Of a stretch of DNA of 32,110 nt, positions 18,601 to 26,149 are shown piece by piece. Under the pieces are notes generated by a model. It saw nothing but the letters and a program-made list of their open reading frames with translations. It was not told the DNA's origin and did no database searches. The position numbers and the translations under genes were made by a program. Source of the stretch: Alphaproteobacteria bacterium (GTDB lineage Bacteria > Pseudomonadota > Alphaproteobacteria > UBA8366 > GCA-2717185); contig JBBDQU010000039.1 of the NCBI GenBank assembly GCA_040905865.1, forward strand, positions 1 to 32,110, read 5' to 3'. Each line of letters opens with the position of its first letter. Position 1 is the first letter of the stretch.

Positions 18601-19070
18601 GCATCGCCGTGCTGCCCGTTCAGCAGCAACCGGCCAACCGGGCCGCCGGTTCCCCCCGTCAGCGCAATCAGCCCGGCATGATGGGCCTCCAGGTCAGCCA
18701 GCGAAATCTGCGCCGCGTCTTCCGCCGCCGAATCGAGAAACGACTTGCTGACCAGCGCCAGCAGGTTTCGGTAGCCTTCCTGCGACTGCACCAGCAGGAC
18801 CAACCAGTCGACGCCGACGCCGACCGCGCCGTGGGGCATGTCGATTTCGCGTTTTACGGCAATCTGGCAGCCGATGATCGGCTGGATACCCGCTTCGCGC
18901 GCCGCCAGTGAAAACTCCAGGGCGCCAAACAGGTTGCCGGTGTCCGCCACGCCGACCGCCGGCATCTGCTGGCGTTTGGTCAGTTTTATCAGGTCCGGAA
19001 TCTTGATCGCGCCTTCGGAAAGCGAAAACGCGTCATGGACTCTCAGATGGACGAAATCGGCATGCGACAT
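15612..19070 (-). CDS. dnaE: DNA polymerase III subunit alpha DnaE
   Basis: DnaE is the replicative polymerase of the chromosome. The 1152-residue protein has an N-terminal PHP domain, the C-family palm with PDFDIDF, where the two catalytic aspartates lie, and [11 protein letters not shown] with the third. Fingers, helix-hairpin-helix and OB domains follow. The clamp-binding motif is QVNLF at 924-928, at the same position as in E. coli DnaE. The PHP domain begins HLRVH and reads ADTGN where active PHP enzymes have a histidine, so it is probably inactive and proofreading would need a separate DnaQ. ATG at 19068-19070 gives the standard opening [12 protein letters not shown]. There is no Shine-Dalgarno, and a perfect TATAAT ends eight bases upstream. 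Confidence 0.98.
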   Translation of the reverse strand: MSHADFVHLRVHDAFSLSEGAIKIPDLIKLTKRQQMPAVGVADTGNLFGALEFSLAAREAGIQPIIGCQIAVKREIDMPHGAVGVGVDWLVLLVQSQEGYRNLLALVSKSFLDSAAEDAAQISLADLEAHHAGLIALTGGTGGPVGRLLLNGQHGDAGAMLRRLADMFDGRLYVELMRHGMPEEEQIETALIDMAYAHDLPLVATNEVFFADRDMYEAHDALLCIAAGATVSRMDRRRVTPEHYFKSAQEMRELFADIPEAIDNTLVVAQRCAFMPDTHDPILPTYPKLGGRSESAALRQLATDGLEKRLEVQVFAAGMDSARRNELATPYRERLDYELGVIEQMGFPGYFLIVADFIQWAKNQGIPVGPGRGSGAGSVVAWALTITDLDPLRFGLLFERFLNPERVSMPDFDIDFCKDRRDDVIRYVQQEYGDDRVAQIITFGKLEARAVLRDVGRVLEMPYGQVDRICKLVPNNPANPVSLAQALKDEPLLAQMRDEDPEVGRLVDTALKLEGLYRHASTHAAGVVIGDRPLNELVPLYRDSRSTMPVTQFNMKFVEKAGLVKFDFLGLKTLTVLVGAVRRLEERNIGLALDRIPLDDAKSFEMMCNADTTGVFQLESSGMRDVLKKLRPDRFEDIIAVVALYRPGPMDNIPSFIKRKHGQETPDYLHPSLEGILKETYGIMIYQEQVMQIAQVLSGYSLGSADLLRRAMGKKIQSEMDAQRQIFVDGAAANNVDGTVAGRIFDQVAKFAGYGFNKSHAAAYALVAYQTAYLKANYPVEFFAASMSEDMGNTDKLSLFRIELDRLGIALLPPDVNKSGVDFTVETREDGTLAVRYALAALKNVGAAAMTAVVAEREANGPYSSVFDFSTRLGTQVFNKRQIENLVRAGAFDSLNPNRHQLFDAVEMLVRHANAAQNDRESKQVNLFGAEESAITPPLPAVDEWPAQERLQQEFEAIGFYLSAHPLQSYQATCEKLGVVEWIKVSTGRMNEGRIKLAGIVSARRFTTSSRGSKMAFVQMSDATGSYEITVFSEVLAGSRDLLESGAPLLATVDVQRWNEGFRLTAQSIQPLDEAAARAAAGLCVFMCDETPLTSLANVFREHGEKGPGRVRLMLETDDREIEIDIPGGFAISVAMRSAVKSIPGVMDVRDL

Positions 19071-19078
19071 GGATCGAA

Positions 19079-19105
19079 ATTATACCCGAGTCGTCAGGCT
19101 GTCAT
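19079..19105 (-). promoter_or_regulatory. Candidate promoter of dnaE giving a near-leaderless mRNA
   Basis: The minus strand has a perfect -10 TATAAT (19079-19084). A -35-like ATGACA (19100-19105) lies 15 bases upstream, shorter than the usual 17. With a start 6-8 bases after the -10, transcription would begin at or within two bases of the dnaE ATG at 19070. No purine-rich ribosome site lies between. Confidence 0.5.
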
Positions 19106-19140
19106 CCCTTCGCATACACAAAGATATGGTGGCGACGCAG

Positions 19141-19164
19141 TTTTCCACCGCGATATGTGGATAA
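19141..19164 (-). promoter_or_regulatory. Inverted pair of DnaA-box-like 9-mers upstream of dnaE
   Basis: TTATCCACA on the minus strand (19156-19164) matches the E. coli DnaA-box consensus TTWTNCACA perfectly. TTTTCCACC on the plus strand (19141-19149) matches at eight of nine positions. They face each other six bases apart and form an imperfect dyad (TTTTCCAC against GTGGATAA). They lie about 40-60 bases upstream of the dnaE -10, in the gap after lolD. DnaA control of dnaE expression is an inference. Confidence 0.45.
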
Positions 19165-19176
19165 GACGGTGTTGCG

Positions 19177-19860
19177 TCAGACTGCGACGAGAACACCATC
19201 CTCAAGCCGGACAACCCGGTCCAGCCGCGACGCCAGATCGACGTTGTGTGTCGCGATCAGCGCCGCAAGCCCGTTGTCGCGAACGAACGAGAGGAACAGG
19301 TCCAGCACTTCCGCCGCCGTATGGGCGTCAAGGTTGCCGGTGGGCTCGTCCGCGAGCAGCAGGCGCGGCTCGTTGGCCAGCGCGCGGGCAATGGCGACCC
19401 GCTGCTGCTCCCCTCCGGACAGGCGCGCCGGGCGGTGGCCTGCCCGATTCGACAAACCGACAGCCGCGATCAGTTCTCGAGCCCGCTCGCGCGCCGCGCG
19501 ACGCGACTTGCCGGCGATCATCTGCGGCAGGATGACGTTTTCTTCCGCCGAGAATTCCGGCAGCAGGTGATGGAACTGATAGACGAAGCCGATTTCCGTC
19601 CGCCGGATCGCCGTTCGGGCCGCGTCGGACAGGACCCCGCAGGCACGACCGCAGATGCCGACATCGCCACCATCGGGCATTTCCAGTAACCCGGCCACAT
19701 GGAGCAGCGTCGATTTCCCGGCGCCGGACGGCCCGACGAGCCCGACCAGTTCACCAGCGGGCACGGAGAGCGTGGCGTCGCGAATGACCTCAAGGCGGGC
19801 GTCCGCCTGTCTGTAGGTCCGGACCACATGATCCAGTTGCAGTACCGGCCCGTCACTCAT
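19177..19860 (-). CDS. lolD: Lipoprotein-releasing ABC transporter ATP-binding protein LolD
   Basis: LolD powers extraction of outer-membrane lipoproteins from the inner membrane and their transfer to LolA. The 227-residue ATPase has Walker [10 protein letters not shown] (43-51), the signature LSGGEQQ (147-153) and Walker B LLLADEP (167-173). The [17 protein letters not shown] segment (89-105) is typical of Lol/MacB-type ATPases. ATG 19858-19860 overlaps the end of lolC by eight bases. An in-frame extension of 29 codons lies inside lolC and is Trp/Arg/Cys-rich, so I rejected it. The pair with lolC and the position before dnaE match other alphaproteobacteria. Confidence 0.97.
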   Translation of the reverse strand: MSDGPVLQLDHVVRTYRQADARLEVIRDATLSVPAGELVGLVGPSGAGKSTLLHVAGLLEMPDGGDVGICGRACGVLSDAARTAIRRTEIGFVYQFHHLLPEFSAEENVILPQMIAGKSRRAARERARELIAAVGLSNRAGHRPARLSGGEQQRVAIARALANEPRLLLADEPTGNLDAHTAAEVLDLFLSFVRDNGLAALIATHNVDLASRLDRVVRLEDGVLVAV

Positions 19861-21097
19861 AACGCAGCACTTCCACCGGATCGAGCCGGGCCGCGCGGCG
19901 CGCGGGGAAAACCGAGGCCAGGAAGGACAGCACCAGCGCCATGACAACGACTGTCGCCACCTCCTGCGGGTCGAGATCCGCCGGCAATTGCGACAGGAAG
20001 TAAATCTCCGCGTTAAACAGTTCGGCCCCGGTGAGCGACTGGATCGACTGCCGGATGGACTCGATATTCAGCGCAAACGAAATCCCGAGAATGCTTCCCG
20101 CCAGCGTTCCCACCAGCCCCACACTGGCGCCGGTCATGAAGAAAATTCGCAGGATCATGCCCCGGGATGCACCCATCGTACGCAGGATCGCTATCCCCTT
20201 CCCCTTGTCGTTGACCAGCATGATCTGGCTGGAAATGACATTGAACGCGGCGACGACGATAATCAGCGTCAGGATCAGGAACATGACATTCCGCTCCACC
20301 TGCAGGGCCGTGAAGAAACTGGCATTCGCACGCTGCCAGTCATAAATCCTGTAACCGGCCCCGATTTCCCTGCCGATTGCCGTGGCCGCCGAAAACACGT
20401 CGTCCGGGTTTTCGAGCATGATTTCGATGCCCGAAACAGCATCCTTCTTCCGGAAAAATATTTGCGCCTCGGACAACGGCATATAGATGAACGTGTCGTC
20501 ATATTCCGACATGCCAACCTTGAATACGGCGGCGACCGGATAGGCCTTCATGCGCGGCAAGGTGCCGAACGCGCTGGGATTGCCGTTCGGCGAGATCAGG
20601 GTGATCGAGTCGCCGGGCCGCAACCCCATACGGTCCGCCATTCGGGCGCCGACGACGATTCCTGTGTCGGCCGCGAAGTCATCCAGGCTTCCGGCGACGA
20701 TGCCATCGGCCAGAATTGCGCGGCGCCGGAAATCCGCTTCGCGCAGCCCCCGAACCAGCGCGCCGGACGCCACGCCGCGCGCCGTCGCCATCACCTGGCC
20801 TTCCACCATCGGAATGGCGCTGAGAATACCCGGTAAGGCGGTAATTTGCGCCACCAACGGGTCGAAATCGGCAACCGTCCGCGTATTATTGGTAACGTTC
20901 AGATGACCGTTGACGCCGAGGATACGCGACAGCAATTCCTGGCGGAACCCGTTCATGACCGCCATGACGATAATGAGCGTCGCCACGCCCAGCATGATGC
21001 CGGCAAACGAGAACCAGGCGATGACGGAAATGAATCCTTCCTGGCGGCGCGACCGCAGGTAGCGTAATGCGACGAAGCGTTCGAATGCGGTAAACAT
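19853..21097 (-). CDS. lolC: Lipoprotein-releasing system permease LolC/LolE family
   Basis: This is the membrane subunit partnering LolD, 414 residues. It has an N-terminal helix (about 22-48), a large periplasmic MacB-like domain (about 50-265), and three C-terminal helices (about 270-295, 315-345 and 375-400). It ends [10 protein letters not shown], the usual FtsX-superfamily close. The opening [19 protein letters not shown] (12-30) is the typical Lol start. Only one permease gene accompanies lolD here; E. coli has lolC and lolE. It may therefore act as a homodimer like the proteins called LolF, unless a second permease lies elsewhere. ATG 21095-21097 lies two bases after the proS stop. 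Confidence 0.95.
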   Translation of the reverse strand: MFTAFERFVALRYLRSRRQEGFISVIAWFSFAGIMLGVATLIIVMAVMNGFRQELLSRILGVNGHLNVTNNTRTVADFDPLVAQITALPGILSAIPMVEGQVMATARGVASGALVRGLREADFRRRAILADGIVAGSLDDFAADTGIVVGARMADRMGLRPGDSITLISPNGNPSAFGTLPRMKAYPVAAVFKVGMSEYDDTFIYMPLSEAQIFFRKKDAVSGIEIMLENPDDVFSAATAIGREIGAGYRIYDWQRANASFFTALQVERNVMFLILTLIIVVAAFNVISSQIMLVNDKGKGIAILRTMGASRGMILRIFFMTGASVGLVGTLAGSILGISFALNIESIRQSIQSLTGAELFNAEIYFLSQLPADLDPQEVATVVVMALVLSFLASVFPARRAARLDPVEVLRYE

Positions 21098-21099
21098 CG

Positions 21100-22419
21100 T
21101 TACCCGCCGAGACGGTCGAGCGCGGCCGCCACCGGAAGTTCCGCGGTCTCGCCTGTCCGGCGGCTCTTCAGTTCGACGACGCCGTTCTTCAGCCCGCGCG
21201 GCCCGACGACCAATTGCCAGGGCAACCCGATCAGATCCATGTCGGCGAATTTGCCGCCGGCCCGTTCGGGACGGTCGTCATACAGCACTTCAACGCCGGC
21301 GGCGCTCAGTTTTCCGTAGATATCGTCGCAGGCGGCATCGCAGTCGGCATCGCCGCTGCGCAGGTTTATCAGCCCGACCTTGAAAGGCGCGACCGCTTCC
21401 GGCCAGATAATGCCCTTGTCGTCGTGGCTGGCCTCGATAATCGCGCCGACCAGCCGGGATACGCCGATGCCGTAGGAGCCCATCTGGATGGTTGTCTCGC
21501 CGCCTTCCGGGGTCGGGACAACCGCGCCAAAGGGTTTGGAATACTTGTCCCCGAAAAAGAAAATATGTCCGACTTCGATCCCGCGGTCCGTCACGCGGCT
21601 TTCGGCGGGAACCTCGCGCTCGAACCGCGCCGGATCGTGCATTTCGTCCGTGGCGGCGTAAAGGCCTGTCCATTCATCGACGAGCGGCTGCAGATCGGAG
21701 TCATAATCCACGTCGAGCGCCAGAACGTCACGTTCCAGAAAATCGCGATGGCAGAATACCTCGCTTTCGCCGGTATCGGCCAAGATGATGAATTCATGGC
21801 TCATATCGCCGCCGATCGGACCGGTATCCGCCCGCATCGGGATCGCCTTCAGTTCCATGCGCGCGAATGTCCGAAGGTACGCCACGAACATCCTGTTATA
21901 GGCGCGGCGGCCGGCGTCGGCATCGATGTCGAAGGAATAGGCATCCTTCATCAGGAATTCACGGCCGCGCATGATCCCGAAACGGGGCCGGACCTCATCG
22001 CGGAATTTCCACTGGATGTGGTACAGGTTCTTCGGAAGCTGCCGGTAGCTTTTGATATAGGCGGCGGCAATCTCTGTTACCTGTTCTTCATTGGTCGGCC
22101 CGTACAGCATATCCCGGTCATGTCGGTCAGTGATGCGCAGCATCTCCTTGCCGTAATCCTCATAGCGGCCGCTCTGCCGCCACAGGTCGGCGGACTGGAT
22201 GGTCGGCATCAGGATTTCCTGCGCGCCGGCCGCGTCCTGCTCCTCGCGCACGATCTGTTCGATCTTCTTCAGCACCCTGTGGCCCAGCGGCAGCCAGGAG
22301 TAGATACCGGCACTGGCCTGCCGGATCATGCCGGCCCGCAGCATATAGCGATGCGAAACGATCTGCGCCTCGCTGGGCGTTTCCTTCAAGGTCGGCAGAA
22401 AATACTGTGACAGGCGCAT
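21100..22419 (-). CDS. proS: Proline-tRNA ligase, short (insert-less) type
   Basis: ProRS charges tRNA-Pro. This class II synthetase has 439 residues, against about 570 for E. coli ProRS, because the INS editing domain normally between motifs 2 and 3 is missing, as in other alphaproteobacteria. Motif 2 is [10 protein letters not shown] (139-148), followed by [13 protein letters not shown]. Motif 3 is [13 protein letters not shown] (314-326). A C-terminal anticodon-binding domain (about 340-439) contains [21 protein letters not shown] start at ATG 22417-22419 with GGAG eight bases upstream; the preceding TTG codon is in frame but less likely. Without INS, mischarged Ala-tRNA-Pro must be cleared by another protein. 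Confidence 0.98.
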   Translation of the reverse strand: MRLSQYFLPTLKETPSEAQIVSHRYMLRAGMIRQASAGIYSWLPLGHRVLKKIEQIVREEQDAAGAQEILMPTIQSADLWRQSGRYEDYGKEMLRITDRHDRDMLYGPTNEEQVTEIAAAYIKSYRQLPKNLYHIQWKFRDEVRPRFGIMRGREFLMKDAYSFDIDADAGRRAYNRMFVAYLRTFARMELKAIPMRADTGPIGGDMSHEFIILADTGESEVFCHRDFLERDVLALDVDYDSDLQPLVDEWTGLYAATDEMHDPARFEREVPAESRVTDRGIEVGHIFFFGDKYSKPFGAVVPTPEGGETTIQMGSYGIGVSRLVGAIIEASHDDKGIIWPEAVAPFKVGLINLRSGDADCDAACDDIYGKLSAAGVEVLYDDRPERAGGKFADMDLIGLPWQLVVGPRGLKNGVVELKSRRTGETAELPVAAALDRLGG

Positions 22420-22429
22420 CAAGGGGTCT

Positions 22430-22442
22430 CCGCAGAATGCGG
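22430..22442 (-). other. Small hairpin partly covering the proS ribosome binding site
   Basis: The minus strand reads CCGCATTCTGCGG, a perfect five-base-pair stem with a three-base loop. Its last Gs are part of the GGAG Shine-Dalgarno of proS, so it could dampen translation. A stem this short may simply be chance. The remaining bases of the 89-base gap between proS and the preceding gene show no promoter I trust. Confidence 0.25.
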
Positions 22443-22508
22443 TTGGGGTGGAGAGGCAACGGGAACTTAGGCAAAGCGTTTGAGGTTGTCCATGCTACCG
22501 CAAGCGGG

Positions 22509-22931
22509 TCATTGTGCTTTTCCCGCGGCGCGGCGGCATTCCTCCAGAAGCTTTCGGGTATCGCCGCGATTTAAGGGTACCCCGTCCAGCATGGCCTGCC
22601 GCTTGTTCATATCGAACCGGATGACGCCAACGCCGAGCGATGTTTCGCCAAATCGCGCCGCGCCGCCTCTCAAGGGGTTAAGCGCGATGGAAAACTCCAG
22701 CATTTCCGGCACAAGCGCACCCATATCCGGGGCCTCCGGCCCCTGCGCCGGCACCACCTTTCGTCCCCGGACATCGACGCCCGGTTGAAACGCGACATCG
22801 CCGCGCGCCTTGTGCTCGATCAGGTACTGGCAGTCCGTCCGGCTGATTCGCACCGTCTCCGCATGCCCCTTCGCCGGAATGGCTATAAACCCCAGCAGGG
22901 TGATCAAAACGATATGGGGAAATCGCACCAT
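22509..22931 (-). CDS. Exported protein of unknown function
   Basis: I do not recognise a named family. The 140-residue product begins with a signal peptide: MVRF, a hydrophobic core (about 7-18), and probable cleavage after GHA (residue 24). The mature part, about 116 residues, has one cysteine in the early segment RTDCQYLI near its N-terminus. A motif GVDVRGRKVVPA follows, then a middle segment that looks beta-rich, VGVIRFDMNKRQAMLDGVPL, and a basic helical end. This arrangement is reminiscent of uncharacterised periplasmic proteins of alphaproteobacteria, from memory. I start at ATG 22929-22931, six bases after AGGA; the adjacent ATG at 22934 leaves only three. It lies between DUF1467 and proS, co-oriented, which gives no function. 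Confidence 0.75.
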   Translation of the reverse strand: MVRFPHIVLITLLGFIAIPAKGHAETVRISRTDCQYLIEHKARGDVAFQPGVDVRGRKVVPAQGPEAPDMGALVPEMLEFSIALNPLRGGAARFGETSLGVGVIRFDMNKRQAMLDGVPLNRGDTRKLLEECRRAAGKAQ

Positions 22932-23025
22932 CATGTTTCCTATGTAGGCAGTAACGCGCAGGCCGCCAGTCCACATTCAAGAAACAGGCCAGCACAGCCG
23001 GGAGCGAGGCAGAACTTCCGGCGCG

Positions 23026-23259
23026 TCAGTTTCGGAAATTGATCCAGCCGGATTCGGCAATAGCCCAGACAATGACCAGCAGGATGACCGAAATGCCGGT
23101 CGTGATCGCTATTTTCAGCCACAGACGTGGTTTGACGGGAGCGCCGGGCTCATGTCCGACTTCCGGGTTTTCCTCGCGGGCGATACCCCAGGGCAGGACC
23201 ATGAACAGCACGAGCCACCAGATAATCGCGAATGCGACTAGACCTTCGACGATACTCAC
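23026..23259 (-). CDS. DUF1467 family small inner-membrane protein
   Basis: This 77-residue protein has two transmembrane helices (about 6-28 and 49-71) joined by a polar loop containing GIAREENPEVGHEPGAP (25-41). That pattern is characteristic of DUF1467 proteins found next to mce and proS in many alphaproteobacteria. No function is known. The start is GTG at 23257-23259 with GGGGA about nine bases upstream; there is no ATG early enough to give the first helix. It follows mce by 12 bases and is probably cotranscribed with it. Confidence 0.85.
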   Translation of the reverse strand: MSIVEGLVAFAIIWWLVLFMVLPWGIAREENPEVGHEPGAPVKPRLWLKIAITTGISVILLVIVWAIAESGWINFRN

Positions 23260-23271
23260 GGCGTGCGTCCC

Positions 23272-23676
23272 CTAAACCTGTTCCAGTTCGATCAGCGTTC
23301 CCGCAAAATCCTTGGGATGCAGGAACAGAACCGGTTTGCCATGCGCGCCGTTTTTTGGCTCGCCATCGCCCAGCACACGCGCCCCCTGCGACGCCAGCAG
23401 ATCCCGCGCCGCCAGGATATCGTCCACTTCATAGCAGATATGATGCATGCCGCCATCGCGATTGCGCTCGAGATACGCGGCGATGGGCGAATCGTCGCCC
23501 AGCGGGTGCAGCAGTTCGATCTTGCTGTTCGGCAGGATGACGAAAACCACGGTGACGCCGTGTTCCGGCAGATCCTGGGGTTCCGAAACCTGCGCGCCCA
23601 GGGCGTTTCGGTACATGGCGGCCGCGGCGGCAAGGTCCGGTACGACAATGGCAACGTGATTCAAGCGCCCGATCAC
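23272..23676 (-). CDS. mce: Methylmalonyl-CoA epimerase
   Basis: Mce interconverts the S and R epimers of methylmalonyl-CoA, linking propionyl-CoA carboxylase to methylmalonyl-CoA mutase. The 134-residue protein is a vicinal-oxygen-chelate fold. Metal ligands are likely His7 (in IGRLNHV), a histidine in GGMHHICYEVDD, and Glu130 (in GTLIELEQV). FLHPKDFAGTLIELEQ (114-132 region) is the usual C-terminal strand. Start is GTG 23674-23676, supported by AGGAGA (23684-23689) eight to nine bases upstream; that site spans the rnj stop codon, so translation is probably coupled to rnj. A second glyoxalase-type role is unlikely given length and motifs. Confidence 0.94.
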   Translation of the reverse strand: MIGRLNHVAIVVPDLAAAAAMYRNALGAQVSEPQDLPEHGVTVVFVILPNSKIELLHPLGDDSPIAAYLERNRDGGMHHICYEVDDILAARDLLASQGARVLGDGEPKNGAHGKPVLFLHPKDFAGTLIELEQV

Positions 23677-23687
23677 GGCAGGTTCTC

Positions 23688-25367
23688 CTATACCCGAACC
23701 AGATGGACCTTGGTTTTGGGCCGCTTGCCACAGATCGCCTTTATCCAGCGCCGCAGACCGATCCGCACCGCCTCGCAGACCGCATCGTCCATCCGGCGCG
23801 ATTTTGCCGGCATATCCTCCAGGGCATCCATCACCGCATCGGTCATCCCTTCGATCAAGTCAGGATCGCCGTCCTGATCGAACACGCCCTGCGTCGCAAT
23901 TTGCGGGTCCGCATGCAGGTCGCCGGCACGATCGACCACCAGTGTTACGACCGCCGACCCATTCTCCATCAGCCCGCGGCGTTCGCGCATGACGCTGCTG
24001 GCGAGCGAAATCAGCCGGTTTCCATCCAGTGCCAGCCGGCCGGTGAATACATCGTCAACAACAGTCGCCGGGCCCGGCGCGAGGCGCAGCAGCGTGCCAT
24101 TCGGCGCAACGCAGCTTTGCGGCACCTGGCATTCCTTCGCCAGGGCGGCATGGGCGCGCAGGTGACGCAATTCGCCGTGTACCGGCACCGCAACCTGCGG
24201 CCGGATCCACTGATACATCTGGATCAGTTCTTCGCGGCCCGGATGCCCCGACACGTGGATGCCCTCATCGTCATTGGTGGTCACCATTTCCACGCCAAGT
24301 TCCGCAAGCCGGTTTTGCAACCGGCCGATCGATTTTTCGTTGCCCGGGATGATCCGGCTGGAAAATATCACGACGTCGCCGGGATCGAGATGGACATCGC
24401 GATGTTCCCCACGGACGATACGGGCCAGCGCCGAACGCGGTTCCCCCTGGCTGCCGGTGCAGATCAGCAGGATCTTGTCGCGGGGAATATCGGCAGCTTC
24501 CTTTGCCGTCAGGAAACGCGGTATCTCTGTGAGATAGCCGTTTTCCATTGCCGCTTCGTAGAAGCGCCAGAGCGACCGCCCGACCAGCGCCACGCTACGG
24601 TCGTTTTGCAGCGCCGCATGCGCCGCCGATTCAAGCCGCGCAACATTGGACGCGAAACAGGCAATGACGACGCGGTTGTCAAACGCCGCGGTCGTTTCCC
24701 GCAAGCTGTCCCGGACATCGGCTTCGGAACCGGAGTGACCGGCGACGAAGACATTCGTCGAATCGCAGGTCATGGCCAGAACCCCCTCCTTGCCGACACG
24801 GATCAGAGCTTCCTCATCCGTCGTCGCGCCCACCTTGGGATCCGGGTCCAGCTTCCAGTCGCCCGTATGCATCACCGTACCCGCCGCAGTCCGTATGACG
24901 CAGGCATTCGGTTCCGGAATGGAATGGGTCAGGGTAATCAGTTCGATATTGAAAGGTCCGACGTCGAACCGGCCTGACAGCGGAATTTCCGTGATGACCG
25001 CCTTCTTGTGCAGGTTCACCTCCTCCAGCTTGCGGCGCAGGATGCTGGCGGTGAACGGGGTTGCGTAGATCGGACATTTCAGACGCTGCCACAGATACGG
25101 CACCGCGCCGATGTGGTCTTCATGCGCATGGGTCAGGACCAGCCCGGCCAGCGCATCGACGCGTTCTTCAATAAACGTCGGGTCCGGCATGATGATATCG
25201 ATACCCGGCGTTTCGTCATCCCCGAACGTGATTCCCAGATCCAGCATCAGCCAGGCGCCATCATGGCCGAACAGGTTCAGGTTCATGCCGATTTCGCCGG
25301 CGCCGCCGAGCGACAGAAACAACAATTCCTCCGCGGACGGCAATCCGGTCTGCCCGTACCCCTTCAT
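23688..25367 (-). CDS. rnj: Ribonuclease J
   Basis: RNase J is a metallo-beta-lactamase/beta-CASP ribonuclease with 5'-3' exonuclease and endonuclease activity, used in rRNA maturation and mRNA decay by alphaproteobacteria and Gram-positives. The 559-residue protein has LGGAGEIGMNL (20-30), the zinc motif HAHEDH (80-85), the beta-CASP segment with CTGSQGEPRSAL, VHGELRHL and SGHPGREEL (the C-terminal part of the active site). The ATG overlaps the coaX stop by four bases. An alternative metallo-beta-lactamase function is improbable with these beta-CASP motifs. Confidence 0.97.
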   Translation of the reverse strand: MKGYGQTGLPSAEELLFLSLGGAGEIGMNLNLFGHDGAWLMLDLGITFGDDETPGIDIIMPDPTFIEERVDALAGLVLTHAHEDHIGAVPYLWQRLKCPIYATPFTASILRRKLEEVNLHKKAVITEIPLSGRFDVGPFNIELITLTHSIPEPNACVIRTAAGTVMHTGDWKLDPDPKVGATTDEEALIRVGKEGVLAMTCDSTNVFVAGHSGSEADVRDSLRETTAAFDNRVVIACFASNVARLESAAHAALQNDRSVALVGRSLWRFYEAAMENGYLTEIPRFLTAKEAADIPRDKILLICTGSQGEPRSALARIVRGEHRDVHLDPGDVVIFSSRIIPGNEKSIGRLQNRLAELGVEMVTTNDDEGIHVSGHPGREELIQMYQWIRPQVAVPVHGELRHLRAHAALAKECQVPQSCVAPNGTLLRLAPGPATVVDDVFTGRLALDGNRLISLASSVMRERRGLMENGSAVVTLVVDRAGDLHADPQIATQGVFDQDGDPDLIEGMTDAVMDALEDMPAKSRRMDDAVCEAVRIGLRRWIKAICGKRPKTKVHLVRV

Positions 25368-26137
25368 GCGGCGCGGTTCCGCCGATACACTTCGCGCAAC
25401 CCGCGGATGGTCAGGTCACGGTCCGTATGGTCGATTACATCGGTACACCCCGCGAACAGCGAGGCAAGGCCGCCGGTTGCAACCACCGTCATCGTACTGC
25501 CAAATTCGTTCTGCATCCGCGCCACCAATCCTTCAATCATGCCGATATATCCCCAGAAAATTCCCGACTGCATCGCCGGAATCGTGGACTTTCCAATGAC
25601 CTTATCGGTCGGTTTAATTTCGACGCGCGGCAGTTGCGCCGACGCCATGTGCAGCGCTTCCGCCGACAGGTTTATGCCGGGGGCGATAACGCCGCCGCGA
25701 TAATCGCCGTCTTTGTCGACGACATCGAACGTGGTCGCGGTGCCGAAATCGATGATAATCGACGGTCCGCCATACCGGCTGAAAGTCGATACCGCCGTCA
25801 CCAGCCGGTCCGCGCCGACCTGCTCCGGCCGGTCGATCAGAATACGCAACCCCAGTTCGACGCCGTCATCGCCGATGGTCAGCGGCGTTCCGCAGAAATA
25901 CCGCCCACAGAGCGACACCAGATTAAAAGCCGTTTGAGGCACCACGCTGGCGAGGATGGCGCCGTCGATACCGGCCGGCGCAACGCCCCGCAATTTCATC
26001 AGTTCGGTCAGCCAGACCGCGTACTCATCCGCCGTCCGCCGCGGGTCGTTGGCGCAACGCCAGACGCCTTTCAGCACATCCCCATCGTAAACGGCGAAAA
26101 CAACATTGGTATTTCCGGAATCGATAGCCAGAAGCAT
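25364..26137 (-). CDS. coaX: Type III pantothenate kinase CoaX
   Basis: CoaX phosphorylates pantothenate, the first step of coenzyme A synthesis. Unlike the E. coli type I enzyme, type III kinases are not feedback-inhibited by CoA and need a monovalent cation. The 257-residue ASKHA-fold protein has the phosphate-1 motif AIDSGNTN (4-11), a GADR pantothenate-binding motif in EQVGADRLVTA, the phosphate-2 motif IIDFGTATTFD, and GGVIAPGINLSAEAL. It overlaps rnj by four bases and lies 12 bases after birA. The birA-coaX-rnj order recurs in alphaproteobacteria. Confidence 0.97.
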   Translation of the reverse strand: MLLAIDSGNTNVVFAVYDGDVLKGVWRCANDPRRTADEYAVWLTELMKLRGVAPAGIDGAILASVVPQTAFNLVSLCGRYFCGTPLTIGDDGVELGLRILIDRPEQVGADRLVTAVSTFSRYGGPSIIIDFGTATTFDVVDKDGDYRGGVIAPGINLSAEALHMASAQLPRVEIKPTDKVIGKSTIPAMQSGIFWGYIGMIEGLVARMQNEFGSTMTVVATGGLASLFAGCTDVIDHTDRDLTIRGLREVYRRNRAA

Positions 26138-26149
26138 ACGCCGATCCTA

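Noticed and set aside
21214-22410. Plus-strand open frame of about 398 codons opposite proS
   Set aside because: Antisense shadow of ProRS, with no domain and no supported start.
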